Part shown: positions 29,272-37,865 of the stretch, one piece after another
Layout of the letters: every line of letters starts with the position of its first letter
Numbering within the stretch: the stretch's first letter is position 1
Source: Mesorhizobium denitrificans
GTDB lineage: Bacteria; Pseudomonadota; Alphaproteobacteria; Rhizobiales; Rhizobiaceae
NCBI RefSeq assembly: GCF_003403035.1
Contig: NZ_QURN01000009.1
Span: forward strand, 123,918 to 187,917
Length of the DNA stretch: 64,000 bases
Reading direction: 5' to 3'
Translations under genes and position numbers: made by a program
The notes under the pieces: generated by a model
The model's database searches: none
Seen by the model: only the letters and a program-made list of their open reading frames with translations
What the model was told of the DNA's origin: nothing

Positions 29272-29724
29272 ATGGCTCTGGTGATCGAAGGCACCGAACG
29301 AATTGCCGCCCCAATCGATAAGGTCTGGAAAGGATTGAATGATCCGGACATTTTGCGCGCCTGCATTCCGGGGTGCGAGTCGCTGGAAAAGAAGTCTGAC
29401 AAGGAAATGTCAGCAACAGTTGTGCTCAAAATCGGACCTATCAAGGCGACCTTCGGCGGCGAAGTGACGCTGTCTAATCTCAAGCCTCCGCATTCGTATA
29501 CGATTTCTGGAGAGGGCAAGGGTGGGATCGCCGGCTTTGCCAAAGGCGGCGCGGATGTGACCCTGAAAGAGGACGGTCCCGACGCCACAGTGCTGACTTA
29601 TGCCGCAAAGGCCGACGTTGGCGGTAAAATGGCGCAGCTTGGCAGTCGCCTTATTACCTCGACGTCGAAGAAACTGGCCGGACAATTCTTCTCGAGCTTC
29701 GGCGAGAAAGTCACCGAAGGCTAA
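29272..29724 (+). CDS. CoxG-like SRPBCC protein (carbon monoxide dehydrogenase subunit G family)
   Basis: A 150-residue protein that covers one START/SRPBCC domain. It begins IEGTERIAAPIDKVWKGLND, then PDILRACIPGCESLEKKSD, and has the conserved GEGKGGIAGFAKGGADVTL. CoxG proteins help build or anchor molybdenum hydroxylases such as CO dehydrogenase, but no coxSML genes are in the window. Longer CoxG forms have a membrane-anchoring tail; this one stops after the domain. A strong AGGAGG lies before the ATG. Its stop overlaps the stop of the convergent kinase by four bases. Confidence 0.88.
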   Translation: MALVIEGTERIAAPIDKVWKGLNDPDILRACIPGCESLEKKSDKEMSATVVLKIGPIKATFGGEVTLSNLKPPHSYTISGEGKGGIAGFAKGGADVTLKEDGPDATVLTYAAKADVGGKMAQLGSRLITSTSKKLAGQFFSSFGEKVTEG

Positions 29725-30605
29725 GACGGATAGCGTTCGCGATAGAGCGCAAGGCTTTCGCGCATGCGGGCGAGGTTGTCGGACGTGTAGCCGACATAAT
29801 CTGCGCCCGGCGCGTTCAGGTGCAGTTCCGACACCATGCTCCACATCGCCTCGCGCAACAGCGAGGCGCATTGCATTGCCGCATAAGATCGCATTGTCGC
29901 CGCATCCGGCATTTCGCCGAAATAGGCGGTGAGAAGCGCGCCTGATTCCGCGTCGTTCATCCCGGAGTTCGATGCCACGCCTGCAAGGTCGAACATCGCG
30001 GTCGAAAAGCCTGCATATTCGTAGTCGATCAGCCAAAGCCGTTCGGAATCGTCCAGAAAATTGTTCGGCAGCAGATCATGGTGTCCGAAGATGATGGGCA
30101 GCGGCACCTGCGCCTGCTCCAACTCATCATTTAACGACAGATAGAAATCGAGTTCCTTGACCATGCGGCTACCGCCCTGCCTGAGCGTGCGCGCATAGTC
30201 GCGAATTACGTGGAAAACCCAGAACATGAACGCCGGACCGCTGACGAATTGCGGCATGGTCTGGTGAAACCGCCGCAGCAACTTGCCGGTACGCTCTGGA
30301 TCCTGGCGAACATCTTCCGCCGTCAGCGTTTTACTTTCAATGTAAGCCGTGACCATCAGTCCATGCTCGGCATGTTCCACAGCCGGAGCAAATCCCGCCT
30401 CGTAGGCGGCGCGGGAAGTCATTAACTCGCGGTCGCGGGATACGTGATGGAAAGGGTAATCCTTGCCAATGCGCACGACATGTTTGCCCGCGCCATCTGT
30501 GACGAGATAGCTCTCATTGCTCAGCCCACCTCGCAGCGGCGCGAGCGCAATCCCCCCCTTCCATATGGGGAGTTGGCGAATACGAAGCTCATTGCTTTTG
30601 ATCAT
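29721..30605 (-). CDS. Choline kinase/aminoglycoside phosphotransferase-family protein
   Basis: The protein of about 294 residues has a kinase-like fold: GGLSNESYLV (nucleotide loop), IIFGHHDLLPNNFLDD (catalytic HxDxxxxN) and WLIDYEYAG (metal-binding Asp). It fits the choline/ethanolamine kinase branch and may phosphorylate a small alcohol or sugar. Start choice is uncertain: the ATG at 30603-30605 (MIKSNELRIRQLPIW) matches family N-termini, while an ATG at 30647 adds 14 residues; neither has a strong ribosome site. The next 270 bp to the epimerase hold one operator candidate only. Confidence 0.8.
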   Translation of the reverse strand: MIKSNELRIRQLPIWKGGIALAPLRGGLSNESYLVTDGAGKHVVRIGKDYPFHHVSRDRELMTSRAAYEAGFAPAVEHAEHGLMVTAYIESKTLTAEDVRQDPERTGKLLRRFHQTMPQFVSGPAFMFWVFHVIRDYARTLRQGGSRMVKELDFYLSLNDELEQAQVPLPIIFGHHDLLPNNFLDDSERLWLIDYEYAGFSTAMFDLAGVASNSGMNDAESGALLTAYFGEMPDAATMRSYAAMQCASLLREAMWSMVSELHLNAPGADYVGYTSDNLARMRESLALYRERYPS

Positions 30606-30842
30606 TGGCGCACTGCTTATGATCGCGGCATCCCAGCCGCACTGCATTGCTTCTTGTAAAACGAAATGATTACCGCAAGCCGAAACGGACCGATATTCTC
30701 GGCCCGTTTGCTGAAATGACTATGGCGTTGACGCTGCGTCAAGTAAATATACCCGATGTTCTTATGTAAGAAGCGGGGCACCTGCCATCTGTTCATGACA
30801 AAATTGCGATCAGACGCCCTTGCGTTTCGCCAAATGCAGCCC

Positions 30843-30863
30843 CAATCTGGTCCGACCAGATTG
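30843..30863. promoter_or_regulatory. Perfect palindrome, FadR-subfamily GntR operator candidate
   Basis: Nine-base arms CAATCTGGT and ACCAGATTG flank CCG. The core TGGTCCGACCA fits the TNGTNNNACNA pattern known for FadR-type GntR repressors of sugar-acid and organic acid genes. It ends just before the AGGAGG of the epimerase gene, so a bound repressor would block transcription or early elongation. No GntR gene of this type is in the window. Confidence 0.7.
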
Positions 30864-30874
30864 AGGAGGAACGC

Positions 30875-31744
30875 ATGAAAATTGGCTTCTGCATGTTTCT
30901 ATGGACAACGCACGTAACGGCCAAGCATGAGAAATTGCTCAAGGATATCAAGGCCACAGGGTATGACGGCGTTGAGATTCCGATCTTTGAGGGTGAGCCG
31001 GATCACTACAAGCGGCTTGGCGAGATGCTGGACAGGATCGGGCTTGAGCGAACCGCGGTCAGTGCTATGGGCGACCCATCGATGAATCTCATCGGCGCGG
31101 ATGCGGCGACTCGCAAAAAGGGTATCGCCTATATGCGCTGGGCGCTGGACTGCGCACAAGCGCTGGGTGCGGACCGACTTTCGGGGCCACTGCATTCGAC
31201 ACTCGGGCTGTTTAGCGGAGCGGGACCAACCGCCGCCGAATTCAAGCGCTCGGTATCCTCTCAGCGCGCGATTGGTGACCATGCAGGTAATCGCGGAGTT
31301 ACAATCGGGCTGGAGGCGCTCAATCGCTTTGAGTGCTATCTGCTCAACACGATGGACGGATTATCGGCGCATATTGCCGAGATCGGACATCCGAATATTC
31401 GGGGCATGTATGACACGTTTCACTCGAATATCGAGGAAGCCGACCCTATCGCGGCGTACACGCGCAACGTAAGCAACTTCGCACATATCCACATTTCGGA
31501 GAATGACCGCGGCGTGCCGGGGCGTGGCAACATTCCGTGGAAGGAAACATTTCAGGCGATTCGCGCCAGCGGCTATGACGACTGGCTAACCATCGAGTCT
31601 TTCGGGCGCGGCCTAAAAGATCTTGCAGCGGCGACCAAGGTGTGGCGCGACTTTGCCGAGAGTCCGGAAGCTGTCTATCGTGATGGATATCGACACATCG
31701 TCGATCACTGGAAGAAGGCGGCGCGCTACGCACCCAAGCAATGA
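30875..31744 (+). CDS. Sugar isomerase/epimerase, D-tagatose 3-epimerase-like TIM barrel
   Basis: The 289-residue AP-endonuclease-2-type TIM barrel starts MKIGFCMFLWTTHVTAKHEK and contains the expected metal ligands: Glu in IGLEALNRFE, Asp in MYDTFHSNIEE, His in AHIHISENDRG and Glu in LTIESFGR. The ENDRG.PG.G segment is typical of ketose 3-epimerases and related enzymes. It would move the stereocentre at C3 of a ketose in the cytoplasm, using Mn or a similar metal. The ATG follows AGGAGG at 5 bp. A perfect palindrome immediately upstream suggests control by a GntR repressor. No transporter is adjacent. Confidence 0.87.
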   Translation: MKIGFCMFLWTTHVTAKHEKLLKDIKATGYDGVEIPIFEGEPDHYKRLGEMLDRIGLERTAVSAMGDPSMNLIGADAATRKKGIAYMRWALDCAQALGADRLSGPLHSTLGLFSGAGPTAAEFKRSVSSQRAIGDHAGNRGVTIGLEALNRFECYLLNTMDGLSAHIAEIGHPNIRGMYDTFHSNIEEADPIAAYTRNVSNFAHIHISENDRGVPGRGNIPWKETFQAIRASGYDDWLTIESFGRGLKDLAAATKVWRDFAESPEAVYRDGYRHIVDHWKKAARYAPKQ

Positions 31745-31747
31745 TGC

Positions 31748-31990
31748 TCAGTCCTTGGGACGCCTGATCTTGGGCAGCGCCTCCATAACAAGAGGCGCAA
31801 GGCCCTTGGTACCCGCATCGATAAGCTGGAAGAACTCACGACGCATCCGTGGTTCCCAGAAATCGTTGATGTGCTTTGCTACACCATCCGCCGCTTCGCT
31901 TTTCGGCTGTGACTGAAAAAACGCGGCAATCTGATTTGCCATGTAGAACAGCTTCTCTCCGGTGTTCATCGCAGTATGTTCATGCGACAT
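31748..31990 (-). CDS. fdsD: Formate dehydrogenase delta subunit FdsD
   Basis: An 80-residue protein of the NAD-linked formate dehydrogenase delta family, with KLFYMANQIAAFFQSQ, then HINDFWEPRMRREF and ending LIDAGTKGLAPLVMEAL. It helps assemble or stabilise the FdsABG complex. The ATG at 31988-31990 has GGAG 9 bp upstream and lies inside the end of fdhD (11-bp overlap). It is the last gene of the fds operon and stops 3 bp before the convergent epimerase stop. Confidence 0.88.
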   Translation of the reverse strand: MSHEHTAMNTGEKLFYMANQIAAFFQSQPKSEAADGVAKHINDFWEPRMRREFFQLIDAGTKGLAPLVMEALPKIRRPKD

Positions 31991-32804
31991 TTCGGGCTTC
32001 TCCGAATTCAATTCTTTCAGCATGTGCAAAGACGTCGAACTCGTCGTCGCGCACGAGTGCGACAAGCGTCATGCCCGACAGTTCGGCCGTTCTGATAGCA
32101 AGCGCCGTGGGCGCTGAAACTGCGATGATGAAGGGCGCGCCAATTGCGGCTGTTTTCTGCACAATCTCCACCGACACGCGCGAGGTAACGACGACTGCGC
32201 CGGTGGACGTTGCCTGACCATCACGAACCAGCGCACCTGCCAGTTTGTCCAATGCGTTATGCCGACCCACGTCCTCGCGCGCGGCGACAATACCCTTTTC
32301 GGGAAGATAAAATCCCGCGGCATGTACCGCGCCGGTTGCCGCATGCATGGGTTGATGATTAGACAGGTCGCGAACGGACTGAGCGATTTCCCAGGAAGAT
32401 AATGTAATTTTTGCCTTACCTACTTCGGGGACCGAGCGCATAGCCTCATCGATAGATTCAATGCCGCACAGGCCGCAGCCGACAGGCCCGGCCAACCTGC
32501 GCCGTCGTGCCTGAAAGCGTGTGTTCGCCTTATCTTTCAGCCTGATCTGGATATCGATGCCCGCGCCAGCCTCAATGATTTCAATGGTTTCGATTTCTTC
32601 GGCGCGCGCGATAATGCCTTCGGTCAGGCTGAATCCTATCGCGAAATCCTCAAGATCTGCCGGGCTTGCCATCATGACGGCATGAGTTGTGCCCGCATAG
32701 GAAAGCGCAATAGGCGTTTCCTCCGGCACCTTGCGTTGCGCGCTTGTTACGCCGGTTGCGCGCCGCGCAACGCGAGCAACCTTTTCGATTGGAAGTGCCT
32801 TCAT
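31980..32804 (-). CDS. fdhD: Formate dehydrogenase accessory sulfurtransferase FdhD
   Basis: The 274-residue protein delivers sulfur to the bis-MGD molybdenum cofactor of formate dehydrogenase. The key CGLCG motif (GPVGCGLCGIESID) is present, as are the N-terminal LEDFAIGFSLTEGII and the nucleotide-like AAREDVGRHNALDKL. It starts 9 bp after fdsA and overlaps fdsD. Also called fdsC in this operon type. Confidence 0.93.
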   Translation of the reverse strand: MKALPIEKVARVARRATGVTSAQRKVPEETPIALSYAGTTHAVMMASPADLEDFAIGFSLTEGIIARAEEIETIEIIEAGAGIDIQIRLKDKANTRFQARRRRLAGPVGCGLCGIESIDEAMRSVPEVGKAKITLSSWEIAQSVRDLSNHQPMHAATGAVHAAGFYLPEKGIVAAREDVGRHNALDKLAGALVRDGQATSTGAVVVTSRVSVEIVQKTAAIGAPFIIAVSAPTALAIRTAELSGMTLVALVRDDEFDVFAHAERIEFGEARNVA

Positions 32805-32813
32805 TTGCCTTCG

Positions 32814-35690
32814 CTACTCGGCAGCCTCCAACCGACCGGAAATTCGCCGGTTGCGGCGTGCAAGCGCGTCATATTCTTCCTGCCAATCGGACGGGCCGTT
32901 CGATGGGCCGACCTGAACAGCCGTGACCTTGTATTCCGGACAGTTTGTGGCCCAGTCGGAATAGTCGGTGGTAACGACATTGGCTTGTGTGTCGGGGTGG
33001 TGGAATGTCGTGTAGACGACGCCGGTTGCCACGCGGTCGGTTATAAGGGCGCGCAAGGTTGTTTCGCCCGCGCGCGACTTGATACGAACCCAATCACCGT
33101 CCCGAATGCCGCGGTCCTCCGCATCATGCGGATGAATTTCCAGCCTATCCTCTTCATGCCAATGCACATTTTCGGTGCGCCGGGTTTGCGCGCCGACATT
33201 GTACTGGGAAAGGATGCGGCCTGTTGTCAGCAGCAGCGGGAAACGCGGCCCGGTTTTTTCGTCGGTCGCGACGTACTCGGTTCTGATCAGCTTACCCTTG
33301 CCCCGGACAAATCCGCCAATGTGCATCACAGGCGTGCCGAGCGGTGCTTTTTCATTGCATGGCCACTGCACCGAACCTTCGCGCTCGAGCAGGTCGTAAT
33401 TAACGCCGGCAAAGCTCGGTGTAGTCGCTGCAATTTCGTCCATGATCTCGGTTGGATGGGTATAATTCCAATCGAAACCCATAGCCCTGGCCATCAACTG
33501 CGTAATCTCCCAATCCGCATAGCCGTTCTTGGGAGCCATGACCTTGCGGACGCGGTTGATGCGGCGCTCGGAGTTGGTGAACGTCCCATCCTTTTCAAGG
33601 AAGGTCGAACCCGGCAGGAACACATGCGCGTAATTCGCCGTCTCGTTCAGGAAAAGGTCGTGAACCACAACGCATTCCATCGCCTCAAGACCAGCCGCGA
33701 CGTGCTGCGTGTTGGGATCCGACTGAAGAATATCTTCGCCCTGCACATACAGCCCCTTGAACGAGCCATCCACAGCAGCGTCGAGCATATTGGGAATGCG
33801 CAGCCCAGGTTCTTCGTCCAGCGTCACGCCCCAAAGGCTCTCATAGACCGAGCGTGTCGCGTCATCGGAAATATGCCGATAGCCAGGAAACTCATGCGGG
33901 AACGATCCCATATCGCACGAGCCCTGCACATTGTTCTGGCCGCGCAGCGGGTTAACGCCAACGCCCGGACGACCGATATTGCCAGTGAGCATTGCAATAT
34001 TTGCGATTGCGATGACGGTCGTCGAGCCTTGGCTATGTTCGGTGACGCCAAGGCCGTAATAGATCGCGGAATTTCCGCCCCTGGCATAAAGCCTCGCCGC
34101 ATTGCGGATCAGATCGGCTGGAACGCCGGACAGCTTTTCAACCTCTTCCGGGCTGTGCCGCTTTTCTGAAACGAACTCTGCATAGTCCTCAAATTCAGAC
34201 CAGTCGCAGCGCTCGCGGATGAACTGCTCGTTGAACAATCCCTCCGTGACGATCACATGCGCCATCGCTGTGATGACGGCGACATTCGTGCCAGGTCGCA
34301 GCGGCAGGTGATAGTCAGCCTGTATGTGCGGCGAACGCACGATGTCCGTGCGACGTGGATCAATCACAATGAGCCGTGCGCCCTGGCGCAGACGCTTCTT
34401 CAACCTCGATGCAAACACCGGATGCCCGTCTGTCGGATTTGCGCCAATGATCAGAACCGTATCCGTGTGTTCGACGGAATCGAAATCCTGCGTGCCAGCC
34501 GAAGTGCCAAAAGTCGACTTCAGCCCATAGCCCGTGGGCGAATGGCAGACGCGGGCACAGGTATCGACATTGTTGTTGCCCATCACCTGACGCACAAGCT
34601 TCTGTACGAGGAAGGTCTCTTCGTTGGTGCAGCGTGACGAAGTTATGCCGCCGATAGAGCTGCGCCCATACTTGTCCTGAATTCGGCGGAACTCGTTTGC
34701 GATATGGCTGATCGCCTCGTCCCAGCTAACTTCGCGCCATGGATCCGAGATTTTCTCACGAACCATGGGATTCAAAATGCGATCCCTATGCGTGGCATAG
34801 GTCCATGCGAACCGACCTTTCACGCAGCTGTGGCCGCGATTGGCCTTGCCATCCTTATAAGGCACCATGCGAATAACTTCTTCGCCCTGCATCTCCGCCT
34901 TGAAGGAGCAGCCAACTCCGCAATAGGCGCAGGTCGTTATCTCCGAGCTTGTCGGCATACCCTTTTCAAGCACAGACTTTTCGCGGAGCGCGTCAGTTGG
35001 GCAAGCCTGCACGCAGGCACCGCAGGAAACGCATTCCGATTCCAGGAAAGGCTCGGCAGCGCCGGACCTCACGCGCGCTTCGAAACCACGCCCCTCAATC
35101 GTCAGCGCAAAAGTTCCCTGCACTTCTTCGCAAGCGCGGACACAGCGCGAGCACACGATGCATTGAGACGAATCAAATGTGAAATACGGATTGGATTCGT
35201 CCTTCTCGACGAAATCGGGATTGATAGCGCCATTCTGCGCGATGACATGATTGCGGCCATGCATGTCGTAGCGCACTTCGGTCAGACCGACTTGCTTGAT
35301 CGTCTTGTCAAACTCGCTTGCGCCCGTGCCCGCTTCGATATCGTGACCAATCGGGTGATCGGAGACATAAAGTTCCATCACGCCCTTGCGGATTGCCTGA
35401 AGGCGCTCCGTCTGGGTGTGAACGACCATGCCTTCCATCGCGGGCGTGGTGCACGAAGCAGGCGTGCCACCGCGACCTTCGATTTCCACCAGACAAATGC
35501 GGCAGGAGCCGTATGAATCCAGCATATCGGTTGCGCAGAGCTTCGGAATTTCCACTCCGCCATCCATCGCCGCACGCATGATCGACGTGCCTTCCGGCAC
35601 CGTGATCTGCTTGCCGTCGACGGTCAGCGTTACAGTCTTTTCTGACAGCGAAGCCGGCGTGCCGTAGTCGATTTCGTGAACGAGGCTCAT
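32814..35690 (-). CDS. fdsA: NAD-dependent formate dehydrogenase alpha subunit FdsA
   Basis: The 958-residue catalytic subunit oxidises formate to CO2 at a molybdenum (or tungsten) bis-MGD centre. The N-terminus carries a [2Fe-2S] domain (YGSCRICLVEI), then two [4Fe-4S] motifs (CIVCSRCVRAC, CVSCGACVQACP) and a fourth in CAYCGVGCSF. The active-site residue is Cys at about 382 in CARVCHSPTGYG, so this is not a selenocysteine form. The molydopterin-binding C-terminus is complete (HHPDTQANVVTTDYSDW). The ATG at 35688-35690 has AAGGA 9 bp upstream. It follows fdsB by about 40 bp. Confidence 0.95.
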   Translation of the reverse strand: MSLVHEIDYGTPASLSEKTVTLTVDGKQITVPEGTSIMRAAMDGGVEIPKLCATDMLDSYGSCRICLVEIEGRGGTPASCTTPAMEGMVVHTQTERLQAIRKGVMELYVSDHPIGHDIEAGTGASEFDKTIKQVGLTEVRYDMHGRNHVIAQNGAINPDFVEKDESNPYFTFDSSQCIVCSRCVRACEEVQGTFALTIEGRGFEARVRSGAAEPFLESECVSCGACVQACPTDALREKSVLEKGMPTSSEITTCAYCGVGCSFKAEMQGEEVIRMVPYKDGKANRGHSCVKGRFAWTYATHRDRILNPMVREKISDPWREVSWDEAISHIANEFRRIQDKYGRSSIGGITSSRCTNEETFLVQKLVRQVMGNNNVDTCARVCHSPTGYGLKSTFGTSAGTQDFDSVEHTDTVLIIGANPTDGHPVFASRLKKRLRQGARLIVIDPRRTDIVRSPHIQADYHLPLRPGTNVAVITAMAHVIVTEGLFNEQFIRERCDWSEFEDYAEFVSEKRHSPEEVEKLSGVPADLIRNAARLYARGGNSAIYYGLGVTEHSQGSTTVIAIANIAMLTGNIGRPGVGVNPLRGQNNVQGSCDMGSFPHEFPGYRHISDDATRSVYESLWGVTLDEEPGLRIPNMLDAAVDGSFKGLYVQGEDILQSDPNTQHVAAGLEAMECVVVHDLFLNETANYAHVFLPGSTFLEKDGTFTNSERRINRVRKVMAPKNGYADWEITQLMARAMGFDWNYTHPTEIMDEIAATTPSFAGVNYDLLEREGSVQWPCNEKAPLGTPVMHIGGFVRGKGKLIRTEYVATDEKTGPRFPLLLTTGRILSQYNVGAQTRRTENVHWHEEDRLEIHPHDAEDRGIRDGDWVRIKSRAGETTLRALITDRVATGVVYTTFHHPDTQANVVTTDYSDWATNCPEYKVTAVQVGPSNGPSDWQEEYDALARRNRRISGRLEAAE

Positions 35691-35730
35691 GGCTGACGTT
35701 CCTTGTTCATGGTGTTGGCAAAAACGGATT

Positions 35731-37293
35731 TCATTCTGCTGCCTCCCGCATCGCATCGGGGCGGAAATCATCTGGGAAGTGCGTTAGCGCACTCATTACC
35801 GGGTATGGTGTGAAGCCACCAAGTGCGCACAGCGATCCGAACTTCATTGTGTTGCAAAGGTCTTTGACGATTTCGATCTGCTTTTCCGGTTCGATGCCCT
35901 GGGCGAGCCGGTCCAATGTTTCCACGCCGCGCGTCGAACCAATGCGGCAAGGCGTGCATTTTGAGCAGCTCTCGATTGCACAGAATTCCATCGCAAAGCG
36001 CGCCTGCTTTAGCATGTCCGCGGTTTCGTCAAACACCACAATGCCCGCGTGACCGATTAAGCCATCCTTTGCCGCAAAGGCTTCGTAGTCGAAAGGAGTG
36101 TCGAACAGCGATCGCGGGAAATAGGCTCCCAACGGTCCGCCCACCTGCACTGCCTTAACGGGAGAACCTGTCGCCGTGCCGCCACCGATCTCGTCAATGA
36201 TTTCACCGAGTGTCAGGCCAAATGCAGCTTCGAAGAGCCCGCCATGCTTGACATTCCCCGCAATCTGCAAGGGCATGGTTCCGCGCGAGCGACCCATGCC
36301 GAAATCCTTGTAGTAGGCTGCGCCCTTATCCAGAATGATCGGCACGGACGCTAGCGAAATCACGTTGTTAATGACAGTCGGCTTGGCAAATAGGCCCTTG
36401 TGCGCCGGCAGAGGCGGCTTGGCGCGCACTTGTCCACGCTTGCCTTCCAGCGATTCCAGCAAGGAGGTTTCCTCGCCGCAGACATAGGCGCCAGCGCCAA
36501 CGCGCACTTCCATGTCGAAAGCATAATCGCCGCCAAGAACATGCGAACCCAGCATGCGCTGCTGCCGCGCAATCAGTATCGCCTCGCTCATGACCTTGAT
36601 GGCTTCGGGATATTCGGATCGAATGTAGATATAGCCTTTGGTCGCCCCCACCGCGATGCCGGCAATCGCCATGCCCTCGATGAGAACGAAGGGATCACCC
36701 TCCATGATCATGCGATCTGCAAATGTGCCCGAGTCGCCCTCGTCCGCATTGCAGACAATGTATTTTTGATCCGCCTGCGCATCGAGAACGGTCTTCCACT
36801 TGATGCCCGTCGGGAAGCCTGCGCCGCCACGACCGCGCAGGCCGGAATCCGTAACCTCCTGCACAATTGCAGGCTGGCTCATGGACAGCGCTTTTTTCAA
36901 TCCTCGCAGGCCGCCATGCGCGCGATAATCGTCCAGCGACAGGGGATCGATCAGCCCGCAGCGCGCAAAGGTCAGCCGTGTCTGCCTGGCAAAGAACGGA
37001 ATTTCCTCTGCATTGCCGAGCGCCAGCGGATGCGCGCTATGCGCAACCAATCCCAAGCCAGCGTCAAACAGCGCAGGAACATCCTTGGCCTTGACCGGTC
37101 CATAGGCCGTGCGACCGGATGAAGTTTCCACCTCGACCATTGGTTCCAGCCAGAGCATGCCACGCGAGCCATTGCGAACGACGCGCGCATCCATGCCGCG
37201 CGCTGCAACCTCGCGTTCGATGGCCTCGGCAACCTTGTTTGCGCCCAGCGCAAGGGCGGCAGAATCACGCGGAACATAGATGGTGATGCTCAT
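35731..37293 (-). CDS. fdsB: NAD-dependent formate dehydrogenase beta subunit FdsB
   Basis: The 520-residue NuoF-like subunit passes electrons from the Fe-S chain through FMN to NAD+. An N-terminal thioredoxin-like NuoE extension is followed by the FMN/NADH site GLRGRGGAGFPTGIKWKTV. The [4Fe-4S] motif is ESCSKCTPCRIGSTRG, followed by the final Cys of FGSLCALGG. It overlaps fdsG by four bases at its start, typical of the fdsGBACD operon. Confidence 0.95.
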   Translation of the reverse strand: MSITIYVPRDSAALALGANKVAEAIEREVAARGMDARVVRNGSRGMLWLEPMVEVETSSGRTAYGPVKAKDVPALFDAGLGLVAHSAHPLALGNAEEIPFFARQTRLTFARCGLIDPLSLDDYRAHGGLRGLKKALSMSQPAIVQEVTDSGLRGRGGAGFPTGIKWKTVLDAQADQKYIVCNADEGDSGTFADRMIMEGDPFVLIEGMAIAGIAVGATKGYIYIRSEYPEAIKVMSEAILIARQQRMLGSHVLGGDYAFDMEVRVGAGAYVCGEETSLLESLEGKRGQVRAKPPLPAHKGLFAKPTVINNVISLASVPIILDKGAAYYKDFGMGRSRGTMPLQIAGNVKHGGLFEAAFGLTLGEIIDEIGGGTATGSPVKAVQVGGPLGAYFPRSLFDTPFDYEAFAAKDGLIGHAGIVVFDETADMLKQARFAMEFCAIESCSKCTPCRIGSTRGVETLDRLAQGIEPEKQIEIVKDLCNTMKFGSLCALGGFTPYPVMSALTHFPDDFRPDAMREAAE

Positions 37294-37769
37294 GTGCGGA
37301 TCACCTCAAGCATCTCGCCGATTTCATCGTCGCCGACGCGACCGATCAATTCGCCATCCAGCATTGCGGAAGGCGAGCAAGCGCAAAGGCCAAGGCAATA
37401 GACCGGCTCAAGCGTGACCGAGCCATCGCTGGCAGTTTCGTGAAAATCTATGCCGAGCAACTGCTTGATCTTTGCCGCGACCTTGTCCGACCCCATCGAC
37501 TGGCAAGCCTCGGCTTGACAGAGCTTCAGAACGTGGCGTCCGGCGGGCGCTTTGCGGAAATCGTGATAGAAGGAAACTACCCCGAAGACCTCGGCACGTG
37601 AGAGGTTCAACGTGTCCGCGATGACCTGATAAGACTCCTGCGGAACATAGCCAAATTCTTCCTGCAGCCCATGTAAAATAGGCAGCAGCGGACCTTCCAG
37701 ACCGCGATATTCGCTGATTACGGCCGCTGTTCGCGCCGGTATATCGGTACGCGTAGGCTGCACGGTCAT
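37290..37769 (-). CDS. fdsG: NAD-dependent formate dehydrogenase gamma subunit FdsG
   Basis: The 159-residue NuoE-like [2Fe-2S] protein binds its cluster with LCQAEACQSMG and CLGLCACSPSAML. It is the first structural gene of the operon, with GGGAGGAA upstream of ATG 37767-37769. The gap to the upstream LysR gene holds a perfect inverted repeat suited to that regulator. Confidence 0.94.
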   Translation of the reverse strand: MTVQPTRTDIPARTAAVISEYRGLEGPLLPILHGLQEEFGYVPQESYQVIADTLNLSRAEVFGVVSFYHDFRKAPAGRHVLKLCQAEACQSMGSDKVAAKIKQLLGIDFHETASDGSVTLEPVYCLGLCACSPSAMLDGELIGRVGDDEIGEMLEVIRT

Positions 37770-37844
37770 GCAGCTTCCTCCCTACATATGTTTACCCTAT
37801 CAGATCAAACAGAAGAGCCGAAATCAATAAAGGCGGATCGTCGT

Positions 37845-37865
37845 TTGATAGAAAACATCTATCAA
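37845..37865. promoter_or_regulatory. LysR-type operator candidate upstream of fdsGBA
   Basis: Seven-base arms TTGATAG and CTATCAA with a 7-base spacer fit the ATAG-N7-CTAT/T-N11-A geometry of LysR-type sites. It is about 76 bp upstream of the fdsG start and overlaps the stop codon of the LysR gene. A half-site (CTATCAGATC) lies nearer to fdsG. Confidence 0.7.

Noticed and set aside
32682..34169. 495-codon plus-strand frame opposite fdsA
   Set aside because: Antisense shadow of a clear molybdenum enzyme; no start signal or motif.
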